A DNA stretch of 64,000 bases from VRUE01 sp963698085 (GTDB lineage Bacteria > Actinomycetota > Thermoleophilia > Solirubrobacterales > 70-9): assembly GCA_963698085.1 (NCBI GenBank), contig OY969122.1, forward strand, positions 1,426,001 to 1,490,000, written 5' to 3'. The notes under the pieces were generated by a model, which did no database searches, had not been told where the DNA came from, and saw nothing but the letters and a program-made list of their open reading frames with translations. Below are positions 49,236 to 58,312 of the stretch, one piece after another. The stretch's first letter is position 1; every line of letters begins with the position of its first letter. The position numbers and the translations under genes were made by a program.

Positions 49236-51026
49236 ATGACGGCGGATCGCAGATACTCAGACACGGCGATCTATCGCCGTGTCTTACGCGAGGCACGCTC
49301 CTACTGGCGGCACATCTTCGGGATCTGGCTGATCAGCCTGCTCTCGACGCCGCTTGCCCTGCTGCTCCCGCTTCCACTCGCCATCGCCGTTGACAGCGTG
49401 CTGGGCGACAAGCCGCTGCCGGGCTTCCTCGACGCGCTCGTGCCGAGCGCGATCCAGGACTCGACCAACGCCCTGCTGATCTTCGCCGTCGTGCTGCTGG
49501 TGATGGTGGAGCTGGCCTCGCAACTGCAGTCGATGTCGAAAACCCTGCTGCGCACCTACACCGCGGAGCGCCTGACCCTGCGCTTTCGCGCCCTCCTCTT
49601 CCGGCAGGCGCAGCGCCTCTCCCTCGCCTACCACGACCGCAAGGGGACGGCGGACGCGAACTACCGCATCCAGAGCGATGCAGGAAGCGTCTCGACCGTG
49701 GCGGTCGACGGCGTGATCCCGTTCGTCAGCGCCGGGGTGACCTTCATCGCGATGCTGGTGATCATCGCCAACATCGAGCTGACGCTGGCGCTGATCGCGC
49801 TTGTCTACGGACCGATTTTCGTCCTGTTGACGTGGGCATACCGCCGCCGTCTGCGCGCCCGCCACCGCGAGGTGAAGGAGCTCGAGAGCAGCGCACTCTC
49901 CGTCGTGCAGGAGGTCCTGACCTCGATCAGGGTCGTCAAGGCCTTCGGCCAGGAGGACCGAGAGGAGCAGCGCTTCACGAACCGCGCAAGCGAGGGGATG
50001 GGAGCGCGCCTGCGGGTTGCCCTGATCGACGGCTCGTTCTGGATGGCGATCGGGCTGGTCACCGCGCTGGGGACCGGGTCGGTGATGTACGTGGGGTTCC
50101 GCAGCGTCGAGTCGGGGGCGATGACGCTTGGCTCGCTGCTGCTGATCATGGGGTACCTGGCGGAGCTCTACGGCCCGCTATCCAAGATCAGCCGTCAGGT
50201 GGCGACCCTGCAGTCCGGATTCGCGAGCGCCGAGCGGGTCTTCTCGCTGCTCGATCAGGCCCCGGACGTCGTCGATCGACCCGATGCGCGTCCCCTGCGG
50301 CGGGCCAGCGGGGCGATCGAGGTCCGCGACGTCTCCTTCTCCTACAACGGCCAGGCGCCGGTTCTCGAGCGGGTGTCGTTCGCGATCGAACCCGGTGAAC
50401 GGGTCGGGATCAGCGGGCGGACCGGTGCCGGGAAGACGACGCTGGCGAGTCTGCTGACGCGCTTCTACGACCCTACCGCCGGCGAGATCCTCCTCGACGG
50501 CGTGCCTCTGCGCGATTACCGCCTCGCCGACCTGCGCAACCAGTTCGCGATAGTCCTCCAGGAGCCCGTCCTGTTCTCGACCTCGATCGGCGAGAACATC
50601 GTCTACGGGCGGCCCGAGGCCGACCGCGACGAGATGATCGCCGCGGCGCAGGCAGCCGACATCCACCGATTCATCGAGACCCTCCCCGACGGCTACGAGA
50701 CGCCGGTGGGGGAGCGTGGCATGACGCTGTCCGGCGGCGAGCGCCAGCGCGTATCGCTCGCCCGGGCGTTCCTCAAGGATGCGCCGGTCCTGATCCTCGA
50801 CGAGCCGACCAGCTCCGTCGACCTGAAGACCGAGGCGACGATCGTCGACGCGATGGAGCGCCTGATGGCCGGCCGCACGACCTTCATGATCGCCCACCGG
50901 CTGAGCACGCTCGAGTCGTGTTCCCTGCGGCTCCGCGTCCAGGGCCACCGGGTCGCGGTCGTGCCGGAGGGGGACGAGATCGCAGCGCCGCCGCCGGCTC
51001 GAACCGGCGAGGGGCGGGCGTCATGA
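49236..51026 (+). CDS. ABC transporter, fused permease and ATP-binding protein (exporter)
   Basis: The product has 596 residues. Six membrane helices (from IFGIWLISLLSTPLALLLPL) form a type IV exporter permease. The nucleotide-binding domain has Walker A ISGRTGAGKTTLASLL, Q-loop FAIVLQEPVLF, signature LSGGERQRVSLARAF and Walker B VLILDEPTSS, with H-loop IAHRLSTLE. The C-terminus after the H-loop is short and Pro/Ala-rich but plausible. It likely exports the product of the cluster, for example a lipid-linked or free glycoside. It overlaps the first kinase gene by 4 bp. Confidence 0.92.
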   Translation: MTADRRYSDTAIYRRVLREARSYWRHIFGIWLISLLSTPLALLLPLPLAIAVDSVLGDKPLPGFLDALVPSAIQDSTNALLIFAVVLLVMVELASQLQSMSKTLLRTYTAERLTLRFRALLFRQAQRLSLAYHDRKGTADANYRIQSDAGSVSTVAVDGVIPFVSAGVTFIAMLVIIANIELTLALIALVYGPIFVLLTWAYRRRLRARHREVKELESSALSVVQEVLTSIRVVKAFGQEDREEQRFTNRASEGMGARLRVALIDGSFWMAIGLVTALGTGSVMYVGFRSVESGAMTLGSLLLIMGYLAELYGPLSKISRQVATLQSGFASAERVFSLLDQAPDVVDRPDARPLRRASGAIEVRDVSFSYNGQAPVLERVSFAIEPGERVGISGRTGAGKTTLASLLTRFYDPTAGEILLDGVPLRDYRLADLRNQFAIVLQEPVLFSTSIGENIVYGRPEADRDEMIAAAQAADIHRFIETLPDGYETPVGERGMTLSGGERQRVSLARAFLKDAPVLILDEPTSSVDLKTEATIVDAMERLMAGRTTFMIAHRLSTLESCSLRLRVQGHRVAVVPEGDEIAAPPPARTGEGRAS

Positions 51027-51928
51027 CGGCGGTCGCCGAGGACACCCGTGAGGTCTCCGCGGAAGCTCGACACGCCGCCCGGCGCTTGGAGCTGCGATCC
51101 GACGCCCCGGACGAGCTGGAGTTACTCGAGTGCTCCTGGAAGTCCACGGTCCTGCGCCTGACCTGGCGACATCCACGCTGGCGGGTCGTGCTGAAGCGTT
51201 GCACCCCGGGCTCGGCGGAGATCGAGGCCGCGGTCCACGCTGAGGTCCTGCCGCGGATTTCGATTCGGGCGCCACAACTCTTCGGTGTCTGGCGCGACGC
51301 CACGACCACTTGGCTGGCCTTCGAGGACATGGGCGACGAGCCGCCGAGGCTCGACGACGATCGCCAGCGGGCGCTGGTCTCGCGCTGGCTCGCCCAGCTG
51401 CACCGCGGGTCTCGCGATCTGGCCCGTATCCCGCTGTTCCCGGATCGCAGCGCGCAGCACTACGCCGGCCTTCTCGGGTTCGCGCGAGCGCGTCTCCTCG
51501 AGCGCTTGACCGAGGCGCCCAGCGGAGATGACGAACGGCGCCTGACGCGAGCGATTTGCCTCTGCGACTCGCTGCACTCGCACTGGGACGCGGTCGAGGA
51601 GCAAGCCGCGCTGCTACCGCCCGCGTTCGTGCACGCCGACCTGGCGCCCGAGAACCTGCGCATCGTGCGCTCCGCCGGCAAGCTCGAGGTGACGGCGATC
51701 GATTGGGAGAAAGCCGGGATCGGGACGCCATTCGCTGACCTGGCGATAGCCGACGTCCCCGCATACGCGCTTGCGGCGGGCGTGTCGCTGGAAACGGTGA
51801 GCTCGTCGATCTGGGTGGCGCGGCTACTGGCGGCGCTCTCGCATAATTGGGCAGCGAAGCCGATGTCCGAGGTCGAGCGGTACGGGCGTCGCATCGAGCG
51901 TGCGCTGGGATCGATCCGTGGGCGCTAG
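51023..51928 (+). CDS. Aminoglycoside-phosphotransferase-like kinase 1
   Basis: The product has 301 residues. The catalytic loop is AFVHADLAPENLRIV (HxDxxxxN) and the metal-binding DFG-equivalent VTAIDWEKAGIG. The N-lobe Lys is probably in WRVVLKRCTPG. It phosphorylates a small molecule, probably a sugar or amino alcohol. ATG 51023 overlaps the ABC gene stop (ATGA), and its stop overlaps the next GTG start. The kinase triad 51023-53859 is related by descent: segments such as WLAFEDMGD, WLFLEDAGE and WIFLEDAGE recur. Confidence 0.85.
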   Translation: MTAVAEDTREVSAEARHAARRLELRSDAPDELELLECSWKSTVLRLTWRHPRWRVVLKRCTPGSAEIEAAVHAEVLPRISIRAPQLFGVWRDATTTWLAFEDMGDEPPRLDDDRQRALVSRWLAQLHRGSRDLARIPLFPDRSAQHYAGLLGFARARLLERLTEAPSGDDERRLTRAICLCDSLHSHWDAVEEQAALLPPAFVHADLAPENLRIVRSAGKLEVTAIDWEKAGIGTPFADLAIADVPAYALAAGVSLETVSSSIWVARLLAALSHNWAAKPMSEVERYGRRIERALGSIRGR

Positions 51929-52871
51929 GACTGAACCGAAAACCGAGGACCTGGCGGCACGCGCGAGCGAGCTCTGGCTCGACATCGACCCCATCGGGTC
52001 GCTTCCGGAGAGCGTTGAGACGCTCAAGGCCCCGCATCGCAAGTCGGCGGTGCTGCGCCTCCTCGGTGCGGGACCGGACGGCCGATCGGTCGTGGCCAAG
52101 CGGGCGGCGCGCGACTCGATCGAGATCGAGGCGCGCGTCTACCGCGACGTGCTCGCCCACCTGCCCGTCTCGGCGACGCGACTGCTCGGCACCGCGCCGG
52201 ACGGCGATCGGTCCTGGTTGTTCCTAGAGGACGCCGGCGAGACGCCCTTCGACTCCGGGCTCGCGAGCCACCAGAACCTGGCGGCTGTCTGGATGGCCCG
52301 GGTGCACGGGGGGGCGCGCGAACTTTCGCAGGTGAAGGAGCTGCCCGACCGTAGCCCGAGTCATTACTGGGCCCTGCTGCGAGCGGTCGAGGCGGTGCTG
52401 CGCGAGACGCTGGGCAATCCGGCGTTGTCCAACGAGGAAATCGCAGTCGTCGAGGATGTCCTCGAGGCGTGTGACGGGCTCGCGTCAAAGTGGCACCGCG
52501 TTGCCGCGCAACTCGACCAGGGCCCGCTGACGATCGTGTTCGGCGGCTTCAGCAGCAAGAACGCCCGGGTGCGCGCATCCGCCGATGGACCGGTGCTGAT
52601 GCCGTTCGACTTCGAGAGCGCCGGCTACGGCTGTCCCGCGATCGACCTCGTCTATCCCGATCGCGACGCCTACGTGGAGGAGGCGCGTGGGTGGTGGAGC
52701 GGGCTCGACGGCGGCGAGTTCGACCGGCTGCAGGGGATTGGACGCGCCCTCGGTGGGCTGAAGGCGATTCCGGGAGAGCGCAAGGTCCTGCTCGGCCCCG
52801 CGCCGTCGAAGGCGGTCGCAAAGCTCCACTGGTACGGCCGCGAGATCGTCGACGGAATGGACGAGGGGTAG
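51918..52871 (+). CDS. Phosphotransferase-like protein 2, probable pseudokinase
   Basis: The product has 317 residues from GTG 51918, overlapping kinase 1. Overall it matches its neighbours (KSAVLRLLGAGPDGRSVVAK, SWLFLEDAGETPFDSG), but the catalytic loop reads LTIVFGGFSSKNARV. Compared with IVHGDFVPKNVRV in kinase 3, His is replaced by Phe and the catalytic Asp by Gly. The metal-binding Asp (MPFDFESAGYG) and the Asn are kept. Phosphotransfer should therefore be lost or greatly reduced, while nucleotide or substrate binding may remain. The reading frame is intact and well kept, so this is not a decaying gene. A regulatory or scaffold role is inferred. Confidence 0.82.
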   Translation: MGARTEPKTEDLAARASELWLDIDPIGSLPESVETLKAPHRKSAVLRLLGAGPDGRSVVAKRAARDSIEIEARVYRDVLAHLPVSATRLLGTAPDGDRSWLFLEDAGETPFDSGLASHQNLAAVWMARVHGGARELSQVKELPDRSPSHYWALLRAVEAVLRETLGNPALSNEEIAVVEDVLEACDGLASKWHRVAAQLDQGPLTIVFGGFSSKNARVRASADGPVLMPFDFESAGYGCPAIDLVYPDRDAYVEEARGWWSGLDGGEFDRLQGIGRALGGLKAIPGERKVLLGPAPSKAVAKLHWYGREIVDGMDEG

Positions 52872-52875
52872 CAGG

Positions 52876-53859
52876 ATGGCGAAGCAGGAGACCGTCGTCC
52901 TCGTCGATTCACTTGCCGACCACCCCGCGGTGCGCGCGTGGCGGACGGTCGAGGGCGATTCCACTCCGACGTCGGTCGAGGTCCTGAAGCCCGAGAAGCG
53001 AAGATCCGCTGTCTTTCGGCTCAACGGCATCGGGCCCGCGGGCGCCGACGTCATCGCCAAGCGCCGGCAGCGCGGCGAACTGGATCTCGAACGTCGCCTC
53101 TACGCCGAGGTGCTGCCGTCGCTGTCGGTGCCGACGCTGCGGGTATTCGGCTTCGTGGAGAGCGACGACGATCGGTCCTGGATCTTCCTCGAGGACGCCG
53201 GCGAGCTCTGGTACTCGCCGCGGGACCCAGAGCACCGAGCGCTCGCGGTTCACTGGCTCGCCGATCTGCATACGCGTTCGTCGGACCTCTCGGCGTCGCT
53301 GCCCGACACCGGACCGGCTTACTTCCGCTCGGTCCTCGACGACGGGCTCGACGGCGTGCGGACCGGTCTCGACCATTCGGATCTCTCACCGCCCGACCAC
53401 GCGGTCCTGCGTTCGATTGGGTCTCAGCTCGAGCTCGTTCGCGAGCGCTGGGAGGACGTCGAGGCCGCGTGCGCCGCCGCTCCGCGCGGCATCGTCCACG
53501 GGGATTTCGTCCCCAAGAACGTCCGCGTCCGCCCCGGAAGCGGCGCCCTCGAGCTCGTCGCCTTCGACTGGGAGACCGCCGGCGTGGCGACGCCCGCTGC
53601 CGACATCGGCCTGCTTCCCGAAGAAGGGGACTCGCTGCGCCTCTACCATGCGCTCGTTTCCGGGGCCTGGCCCGACCTGAGCTGGGAGGACGTGCAGAGA
53701 TTGGCGCGGACGGGTCGCCTGCTGCGCCTCCTCAACTGCGTCCATTGGGAGGCCCGCAGCTTCCAGTACGCATGGATCGACCACACCATGCGCCGGATGC
53801 GCGCATACGAGCGAGCCCTGGGGGAGGCCATCGACTCGAGCGCCTGGGTGGCGCAGTGA
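52876..53859 (+). CDS. Aminoglycoside-phosphotransferase-like kinase 3
   Basis: The product has 327 residues. The catalytic loop GIVHGDFVPKNVRV and LVAFDWETAGVATPAADIGL are complete. The N-lobe (RRSAVFRLNGIGPAGADVIA, KRRQRGELDLERRLYAEVLP) has the expected Lys. It begins 4 bp after protein 2 (GGATGGCG start at 52876), with AGGATGG context, and ends 1 bp before protein 4. The substrate is unknown; the position suggests the same pathway as proteins 1, 2 and 4. Confidence 0.85.
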   Translation: MAKQETVVLVDSLADHPAVRAWRTVEGDSTPTSVEVLKPEKRRSAVFRLNGIGPAGADVIAKRRQRGELDLERRLYAEVLPSLSVPTLRVFGFVESDDDRSWIFLEDAGELWYSPRDPEHRALAVHWLADLHTRSSDLSASLPDTGPAYFRSVLDDGLDGVRTGLDHSDLSPPDHAVLRSIGSQLELVRERWEDVEAACAAAPRGIVHGDFVPKNVRVRPGSGALELVAFDWETAGVATPAADIGLLPEEGDSLRLYHALVSGAWPDLSWEDVQRLARTGRLLRLLNCVHWEARSFQYAWIDHTMRRMRAYERALGEAIDSSAWVAQ

Positions 53860-53860
53860 G

Positions 53861-54814
53861 ATGACCCTGACTGTGGACAGGGCGAGTGACGGCGCGCTCG
53901 AGCGCTCGCTGGAGACTGTGCTCGGCGAGCCCGGTGAGGTTGCCCTGACGGCGCGGGAGCCGAACCGCTACGCCAGTACGTTCCCCAGCGAGATCGTCAC
54001 TTGCGTGGCCGGTTCGCGAACCTTCACGCTGCTCTGCAAGTACGAGGTCGCCCGCGACCGTGGCCTCCGCGGTGTGCCGGTCGGCGTTCGCTACGAGTCC
54101 GACGCCTACCGCTACGCGGTCGAGCCGTCGGGGCTTACCGCGCCCCGCTGGTTCGGCCTGCACAGCGACGAGCCCGCCGGTCCTGGGTGGCTGATGCTCG
54201 AGTTCCTCGCCGAGACCCTCCGCCTGGACAAATCTCCGCAGCCGGGCGGGCTTTCTCGCGCGGCGGGGTGGATCGGGTCGTTCCATCGCTTCCACGACAT
54301 TTGCGGCAAGGCGGCGCCGGAGGGCTTGAATCGTGAGGGGCGCGCGACGTTCCAGGCCTGCGTGGCGCGTGCCGCCGATCGCTGGGCAGAGCTGCGCACC
54401 GAGCATCCGTGGTTTCACCCCCTTGCTCGGGACTACGAGGCTGTGTTCTGCGACCTGTTCGTGCGGCGCCCGACCGTGATCCACGGCGAGTTCTACCCCT
54501 CGAACGTACTGGTGCGCGACGGCTCGGTCTTTCCGGTCGATTGGGAGCGTGCCGCCGTCTCGGCCGGCGAGATCGACTTCGCGGCGCTGACCGAAGGGTG
54601 GAAGCCGGAGGACGTCCGCCTGGCGACGGAGAGCTACGTGGACGCCCGCTGGGGAGGCGAGGCCCCGGACGATTTCACCGAGTGCGTCGAGGCGGCGCGC
54701 GCGTACCTGCACCTGCAGGCGCTCGGCGACCTGGTAGCGGGTCCCTTCAAGGCCAAGGACGAGTGGCGCTTGCAACGGCTCAGGACGGTGGTCGAGAACC
54801 GGGGCCTGGCGTGA
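53861..54814 (+). CDS. Phosphotransferase-like protein 4 (HGE variant)
   Basis: The product has 317 residues. The catalytic loop is TVIHGEFYPSNVLV, with Glu where the other kinases have the catalytic Asp, and the DFG-equivalent is VFPVDWERAAVS. HGEFYPSN occurs in related phosphotransferases of saccharide clusters, so activity is possible. The N-lobe is distinct (SEIVTCVAGSRTFTLLCKYE), so it is the most divergent of the four. Its stop TGA overlaps the next start (GTGA at 54811-54814). Confidence 0.8.
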   Translation: MTLTVDRASDGALERSLETVLGEPGEVALTAREPNRYASTFPSEIVTCVAGSRTFTLLCKYEVARDRGLRGVPVGVRYESDAYRYAVEPSGLTAPRWFGLHSDEPAGPGWLMLEFLAETLRLDKSPQPGGLSRAAGWIGSFHRFHDICGKAAPEGLNREGRATFQACVARAADRWAELRTEHPWFHPLARDYEAVFCDLFVRRPTVIHGEFYPSNVLVRDGSVFPVDWERAAVSAGEIDFAALTEGWKPEDVRLATESYVDARWGGEAPDDFTECVEAARAYLHLQALGDLVAGPFKAKDEWRLQRLRTVVENRGLA

Positions 54815-56010
54815 GTCCGGCCGACTCGGATCTGGCCTTTGACGTTCCGACGGCGGATCGGGGCCTAGTCGTCGTCTGGGGAATCTTTGCCCGGATGCCG
54901 TACGGCGGCGTGACCTGGCAGGCGATGCATCACGTCATGGGTCTGCGGCGGCTTGGCTTCGACGTCTGGTACGTCGAGGACTCCGACAGCCCGCTGTATG
55001 ACCCCAAAACGCACTGGCGAACGATGGAGTTCGAGCAGAACGTCCGCTTTCTCGAACAGTGGATGGGCAGGCTCGGCCTCGGCGACCGCTGGATCTTCCG
55101 CCCGCCGGGCGGCGGCGGCCGGCTGATCGGCGCCGACGAGGCAACGCTGCGGGACCTGTACGCACGGGCCGATCTCGTTCTCAACCTCTGCGGCTCGCAC
55201 GAGGTTCGCGCCGAGCACGCGGAGATCGGCAGACTGGCCTACGTGCAGACCGACCCCGTCGAACTGCAGGTCGGGCTCGCGAACGGCGATGACGACGTCG
55301 CGCCGCAGCTCGATGCACACCACTTCCACTTCACCTATGGAGAGAACCTCGGCGGCGAAGACTGCCCGGTGCCGCTCGGCTCCTACCGGTGGCGGCCGAC
55401 GAGGCCGCCGGTTGTGCTCGACTGGTGGATGTCCGCGAACGGTCCAGGTCGCGACGCGCTGACGACGATCGCCAACTGGCATCACGAGGGCAAGGACGTC
55501 GTATGGGAGGGCCGGCGCTGGCACTGGAGCAAGGATCGGGAGTTCCGGCGCTTCCGCGCGCTCCCGTCCGTGTCCGCGTTGCCGCTCGAGCTCGCGCTCG
55601 GCTCGATCGGAGAGGACGAGAAGGGGGACCTCCGGAGTGAGGGGTGGAACGTCGTCGACTCGATTGGCGACCCGCGGCGCTACCGGGATTACATCCTCGA
55701 TTCGGCTGGCGAGTTCACCGTGGCCAAGGAGCAATACGTCGCCCCCCGCAGCGGCTGGTTCAGCGATCGCAGCGCTTGCTACCTGGCGGCCGGGCGGCCG
55801 GTCGTCACCCAGGACACCGGCTTCGGCAAGTTCGTCCCGACGGGCGAGGGGCTGTTCGCGTACTCGACCACCGAGGAGGCAGCGGCGGCGATCGAGGCGA
55901 TCGCCGGCGACTACGAGCGTCACTCGGCCGCGGCCCGGGAGATCGCGCGCGAGTACTTCGACGCGCAGCGCCTCCTCGAGCGGATGCTCGCCGAGAGCGG
56001 GGTCGGGTGA
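54811..56010 (+). CDS. GT-B-fold glycosyltransferase-like protein, paralogue 1
   Basis: The product has 399 residues from GTG 54811. VVWGIFARMPYGGVTWQAMH then HVMGLRRLGFDVWYVEDSDS forms the N-terminal Rossmann domain. ADLVLNLCGSHEVRAEHAEI is the connecting strand. SGWFSDRSACYLAAGRPVVT, QDTGFGKFVPTGEGLFAYST and EEAAAAIEAI form a GT4-like C-terminal nucleotide-sugar site. The next two genes share all three blocks. I infer a family of sugar transferases acting in sequence. No standard EX7E motif is obvious, so the assignment rests on fold pattern. Confidence 0.75.
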   Translation: MSPADSDLAFDVPTADRGLVVVWGIFARMPYGGVTWQAMHHVMGLRRLGFDVWYVEDSDSPLYDPKTHWRTMEFEQNVRFLEQWMGRLGLGDRWIFRPPGGGGRLIGADEATLRDLYARADLVLNLCGSHEVRAEHAEIGRLAYVQTDPVELQVGLANGDDDVAPQLDAHHFHFTYGENLGGEDCPVPLGSYRWRPTRPPVVLDWWMSANGPGRDALTTIANWHHEGKDVVWEGRRWHWSKDREFRRFRALPSVSALPLELALGSIGEDEKGDLRSEGWNVVDSIGDPRRYRDYILDSAGEFTVAKEQYVAPRSGWFSDRSACYLAAGRPVVTQDTGFGKFVPTGEGLFAYSTTEEAAAAIEAIAGDYERHSAAAREIAREYFDAQRLLERMLAESGVG

Positions 56011-57161
56011 TGGGTGGCCTGCGGATCGTCGTCACCGGGCAGATGGCCCAATACCCGCTGGGGGGTGTGACCTGGTTCTACCTGCACTACGTGCTCGGGC
56101 TGGCGCGGCTCGGCCACGAGGTCTGGTACTTCGAGGACTCGGGGCAGTGGCCCTACAACCCGACCGCGGATGGTCTGGTCGAGGGGTGCGAGTACAACGT
56201 CGGCTACCTCGACGAGGTGATGACGCGCTTTGGCCTAGCGGGCAGGTGGGCCTACCGCTTTCCGTGGGAGTCGCAGTGGTTCGGGCTCGAGCAGGACGAG
56301 CGGCGAGAGGTGTTGGAGACCGCCGACCTGCTCGTCAACGTCTCGGGCACGCTCGAGCGCCCCTGGGAGTACCGAGCGGTGCGCCGCCTCGCCTATGTCG
56401 ACACCGACCCGGTCTTCACGCAGGTGAAGCTGGCCAGGGGGCAGGAGGACTTCCGCAAGCTCGTCGATGCGCACGACGTTCATTTCACCTACGGGGAGCG
56501 CGACTCGGATGCCGTTCCCGACACCGGTCATCGTTGGCTGGGGACCCGTGCGCCGGTCGTGCTCTCCGAGTGGCACACCGATGCCGAGCCCCGCGACGTG
56601 TTCACCACGGTTATGAACTGGACGAGCCACAACTCGGTCGAGTTCGACGGGATGCGATTCGGGCAGAAGGACGAGGAGTTTCGCCAGTTTGTCGAGCTCC
56701 CCGAGCTGGTCGAACCGCAGGTGCTCGAGCTCGCCCTCGGCTCCGGCAAGAACCAGCCGCCGCCGCGTGATCTACTCACGCACAAGGGGTGGCATTTGGT
56801 CGACCCAAATGAGGTCTGCCCCGACCTCGACAGCTTTCGCACCTACACCGAAACCTCAAAGGCAGAGTGGGGAGTCGCCAAGAACGGGTACGTGCGCGGG
56901 CAGTCAGGCTGGTTCAGCGAGCGGTCCGCTCGCTATCTTGCGGCCGGCCGGCCGGTCGTCGTCCAGGAGACCGGGTTCAGCGACGTGCTTCCGGTCGGGG
57001 AGGGAATCCTCTCGTTCACGACGCTCGAGCAGGCAGCGCGTGCGATCGACGAGGTCGAGCGCGACTATGACCGGCACGCTGTGGCGGCCCGCGCGATTGC
57101 CGAGCAGCATTTCGACTCCGACCTGATCCTCGCGCGCCTGGTCGCCGAGGCAATGGAATGA
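56010..57161 (+). CDS. GT-B-fold glycosyltransferase-like protein, paralogue 2
   Basis: The product has 383 residues. It is a paralogue of the previous gene: GQMAQYPLGGVTWFYLHYVL, GLARLGHEVWYFEDSGQWPY, VDTDPVFTQVKLARGQEDF, SGWFSERSARYLAAGRPVVV and QETGFSDVLPVGEGILSFTT. ATG 56010 overlaps the preceding TGA by one base. The stop overlaps the next start (ATGA at 57158-57161). Same fold, different acceptor or donor expected; unknown. Confidence 0.75.
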   Translation: MGGLRIVVTGQMAQYPLGGVTWFYLHYVLGLARLGHEVWYFEDSGQWPYNPTADGLVEGCEYNVGYLDEVMTRFGLAGRWAYRFPWESQWFGLEQDERREVLETADLLVNVSGTLERPWEYRAVRRLAYVDTDPVFTQVKLARGQEDFRKLVDAHDVHFTYGERDSDAVPDTGHRWLGTRAPVVLSEWHTDAEPRDVFTTVMNWTSHNSVEFDGMRFGQKDEEFRQFVELPELVEPQVLELALGSGKNQPPPRDLLTHKGWHLVDPNEVCPDLDSFRTYTETSKAEWGVAKNGYVRGQSGWFSERSARYLAAGRPVVVQETGFSDVLPVGEGILSFTTLEQAARAIDEVERDYDRHAVAARAIAEQHFDSDLILARLVAEAME

Positions 57162-58312
57162 GCGCGCCCATCGCCGTCGTCGTCGGGTTCGCCGGCAAGT
57201 GGCCGCTGGCGGGATTGATGCTCTACAACCTCCACTATCTTGCCGGCCTGGCCGAGCTCGGCTACGAGGTGCACTACGTCGAGCGCCAGAACAGTCCCCA
57301 CGACTACTACGACCCGCGCAGCGACGAGTTGACCGCGGACGTCACGGCGGGGTTCGCCGCCCTGGAGGCCATCATGCCGGCGGTCGGGATCGGCCCCGAC
57401 CGATTCAGCCTGATCGACCTCGAGGGCGGCTGCCACGGCGCTGGCTGGGAGACGCTGGGCGATGCCCTCGATCGCGCGCAGTTCGTGCTCACCCTTGCCG
57501 ACTCGACCTGGTTCGACGAGCTCGAGCGATGCCCGCGGCGCGCCTTCGTCGATGGAGACCCGTTGTTCACCCAGGCCGCGATGCTGGGGGCCGACCCCAG
57601 CTTCCGCGCGCTCGATCACTACGACGTCCTCTTCACCTACGGCACGCGGATGGGGCAGAGCGGATGCGAGGTGCCCGATGCCGGGCGGCGGTGGATTCCG
57701 ACGCGACCCGTCGTCGCCACCCGCCTCTGGGACGCCGGCTCGCCGCGCGCAGACGGTGCGCCGATCACGACCGTGATGAACTGGTCGGCGTCGGAGGACG
57801 TGCGGCTGGACGGTCACGTCTACGGCCATAAGGGACGCGAATTCGAGCGCCTGATCGGTCTCCCGGCCCGCACGGGGCGCCGCTTCGTCCTCGCGGCCGG
57901 TGGCCCGGCGCCGCGCGAGCGCCTGCGCGCCGACGGCTGGGAGCTCGAGAATCCGCTCGAGGTCACGGGAACGCTCGATGCCTACCGTGACTTCATCGCC
58001 GCTTCGTACGCCGATCTCGGTATCGCCAAGCACGCCTACGTTGCTTCGGAGTCCGGCTGGTTCAGCGATCGCAGCACCTGTTACCTGGGGTCCGGGCGAC
58101 CCGTGCTCCACCAGGAGACGGGGTTCAGCGAGTGGCTGCCGACCGGTGAGGGCGTGTTCGCCTTCTCCAGCGCCGACGACGTCGCCGAAGCGCTCGAGCA
58201 GATCGACCACGACTACGAACGCCACGCCCGCGCAGCGCGGGCGATCGCGGAGGAGCATTTCGAGGCGAGGATCGTGATCGCGAGCATGCTCGATGAGGCC
58301 GGGTTCGTATGA
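57158..58312 (+). CDS. GT-B-fold glycosyltransferase-like protein, paralogue 3
   Basis: The product has 384 residues. It is the third paralogue: GFAGKWPLAGLMLYNLHYLA, GLAELGYEVHYVERQNSPHD, FVDGDPLFTQAAMLGADPSF, SGWFSDRSTCYLGSGRPVLH and QETGFSEWLPTGEGVFAFSS. The end overlaps the aminotransferase start by 4 bp. Three tandem paralogues are an unusual arrangement that points to stepwise addition of related sugars. Confidence 0.75.
   Translation: MSAPIAVVVGFAGKWPLAGLMLYNLHYLAGLAELGYEVHYVERQNSPHDYYDPRSDELTADVTAGFAALEAIMPAVGIGPDRFSLIDLEGGCHGAGWETLGDALDRAQFVLTLADSTWFDELERCPRRAFVDGDPLFTQAAMLGADPSFRALDHYDVLFTYGTRMGQSGCEVPDAGRRWIPTRPVVATRLWDAGSPRADGAPITTVMNWSASEDVRLDGHVYGHKGREFERLIGLPARTGRRFVLAAGGPAPRERLRADGWELENPLEVTGTLDAYRDFIAASYADLGIAKHAYVASESGWFSDRSTCYLGSGRPVLHQETGFSEWLPTGEGVFAFSSADDVAEALEQIDHDYERHARAARAIAEEHFEARIVIASMLDEAGFV

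Noticed and set aside
50900..51026. Possible frameshift at the ABC transporter C-terminus
   Set aside because: The sequence after the H-loop is short but similar tails are common, and the 4-bp overlap with the next gene supports the present stop.
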